A stretch of DNA of 16,570 nt from Chitinophaga pinensis (GTDB lineage Bacteria; Bacteroidota; Bacteroidia; NS11-12g; UBA9320), in the NCBI GenBank assembly GCA_945890595.1, contig CAMDCQ010000033.1, forward strand, positions 1-16,570. The letters are read 5' to 3'. The position numbers and the translations under genes were made by a program. The notes below the pieces were generated by a model. The model saw nothing but the letters and a program-made list of their open reading frames with translations, had not been told where the DNA came from and ran no database searches. This document shows, in pieces, positions 16,294 through 16,570 of the stretch; position 1 is the stretch's first letter; every line of letters begins with the position of its first letter.

Positions 16294-16301
16294 TACTTTT
16301 G
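16294..16301 (+). promoter_or_regulatory. Candidate -7 element for lepA
   Basis: TACTTTTG matches TAnnTTTG in full and ends 8 bases before the lepA ATG. TTTTCG at 16273-16278 is a weak -33 candidate. Use of this site would give a leader of only a few bases. Confidence 0.45.
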
Positions 16302-16309
16302 CACGCTGA

Positions 16310-16570
16310 ATGGAGAACATCCGTAATTTTTGTATAATAGCTCACATAGACCACGGTAAGAGCACCTTAGCAGATAGACTTCTGCAAACAACAGGTACGG
16401 TTAGTGATCGAGACATGAAAGAGCAAACGTTGGACGATATGGATATCGAACGCGAGCGTGGTATTACTATCAAGTCCCATGCTATTCAAATGAAATATAA
16501 ACGTGACGGTGTAGATTACATCCTTAATCTAAAAGACACTCAAGGTCATGTTGATTTTAGCTATTAGGTA
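16310..16570 (+). CDS. lepA: Elongation factor 4 (LepA), 5' part only, damaged at edge
   Basis: The first 87 codons of the ribosome back-translocation GTPase LepA/EF4 are present. MENIRNFCIIAHIDHGKSTL gives the G1 P-loop (AHIDHGKST, residues 11-19), followed by DDMDIERERGITIKSHAIQM with the G2 switch region. The G3 motif is expected to read NLIDTPGHVDFSYEV but here reads NLKDTQGHVDFSY, then TAG at 16565-16567 where a Glu codon (GAG) is expected, then GTA (Val) as in the family. Three departures from an almost invariant motif within 34 bases of the edge point to base errors at a contig end rather than a real pseudogene, so I annotate it as a partial CDS. LepA is normally about 600 residues, so most of the gene lies outside the window. 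It is divergent from hppA. Confidence 0.9.

Overview
The window is ordinary chromosomal DNA from a member of the Bacteroidota, most likely a flavobacterium-like or cytophaga-like lineage. The evidence is a low-GC base composition, a gingipain-family protease of the type IX secretion PorU/PorU2 type, an ECF sigma / anti-sigma / outer-membrane beta-barrel trio, a Pif1-like helicase with a C-terminal HTH, a lipoprotein followed by Gln-Lys-Glu, near absence of Shine-Dalgarno sequences, and several TAnnTTTG promoter elements typical of the phylum. Both ends look like assembly ends. The first 254 bases form a perfect fold-back palindrome. The last 40 bases carry clustered changes that damage an otherwise near-perfect lepA.

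Layout from left to right: (1) a fold-back at 1-254; (2) a large C25-family protease (porU2-like, minus strand), whose true C-terminus is lost in the fold-back; (3) the divergent plus-strand pair scoA-scoB, with a 1-base TAATG overlap, for a 3-oxoacid CoA-transferase; (4) a minus-strand cluster read as SAM methyltransferase, PAP2 phosphatase (4-base ATGA overlap), then Pif1-like helicase (GTG start); (5) a plus-strand trio of ECF sigma factor, probable membrane anti-sigma factor and outer-membrane beta-barrel protein, with an ECF-type promoter in front and an intrinsic terminator behind; (6) a minus-strand run of K+-dependent membrane pyrophosphatase hppA, a YkuD_2-type murein L,D-transpeptidase and a YcbB-type L,D-transpeptidase lipoprotein; (7) the divergent 5' end of lepA (elongation factor 4), cut by the window edge.

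Functional themes are ketone-body / acetoacetate activation (scoAB), cell-envelope work (two L,D-transpeptidases, PAP2 phosphatase, beta-barrel protein, C25 protease), ion pumping driven by pyrophosphate, and one envelope-type regulatory module (the ECF trio), which appears to regulate itself. I found no tRNA, rRNA, insertion sequence, prophage, CRISPR array or defence system. Nothing here is clearly a new biological system. The most interesting points are the Cys-rich tail on the pyrophosphatase, the self-promoter of the ECF trio, the recurring TACTTTTG elements placed very close to start codons, the possible ILEI-like domain in the protease, and the artefacts at both ends.
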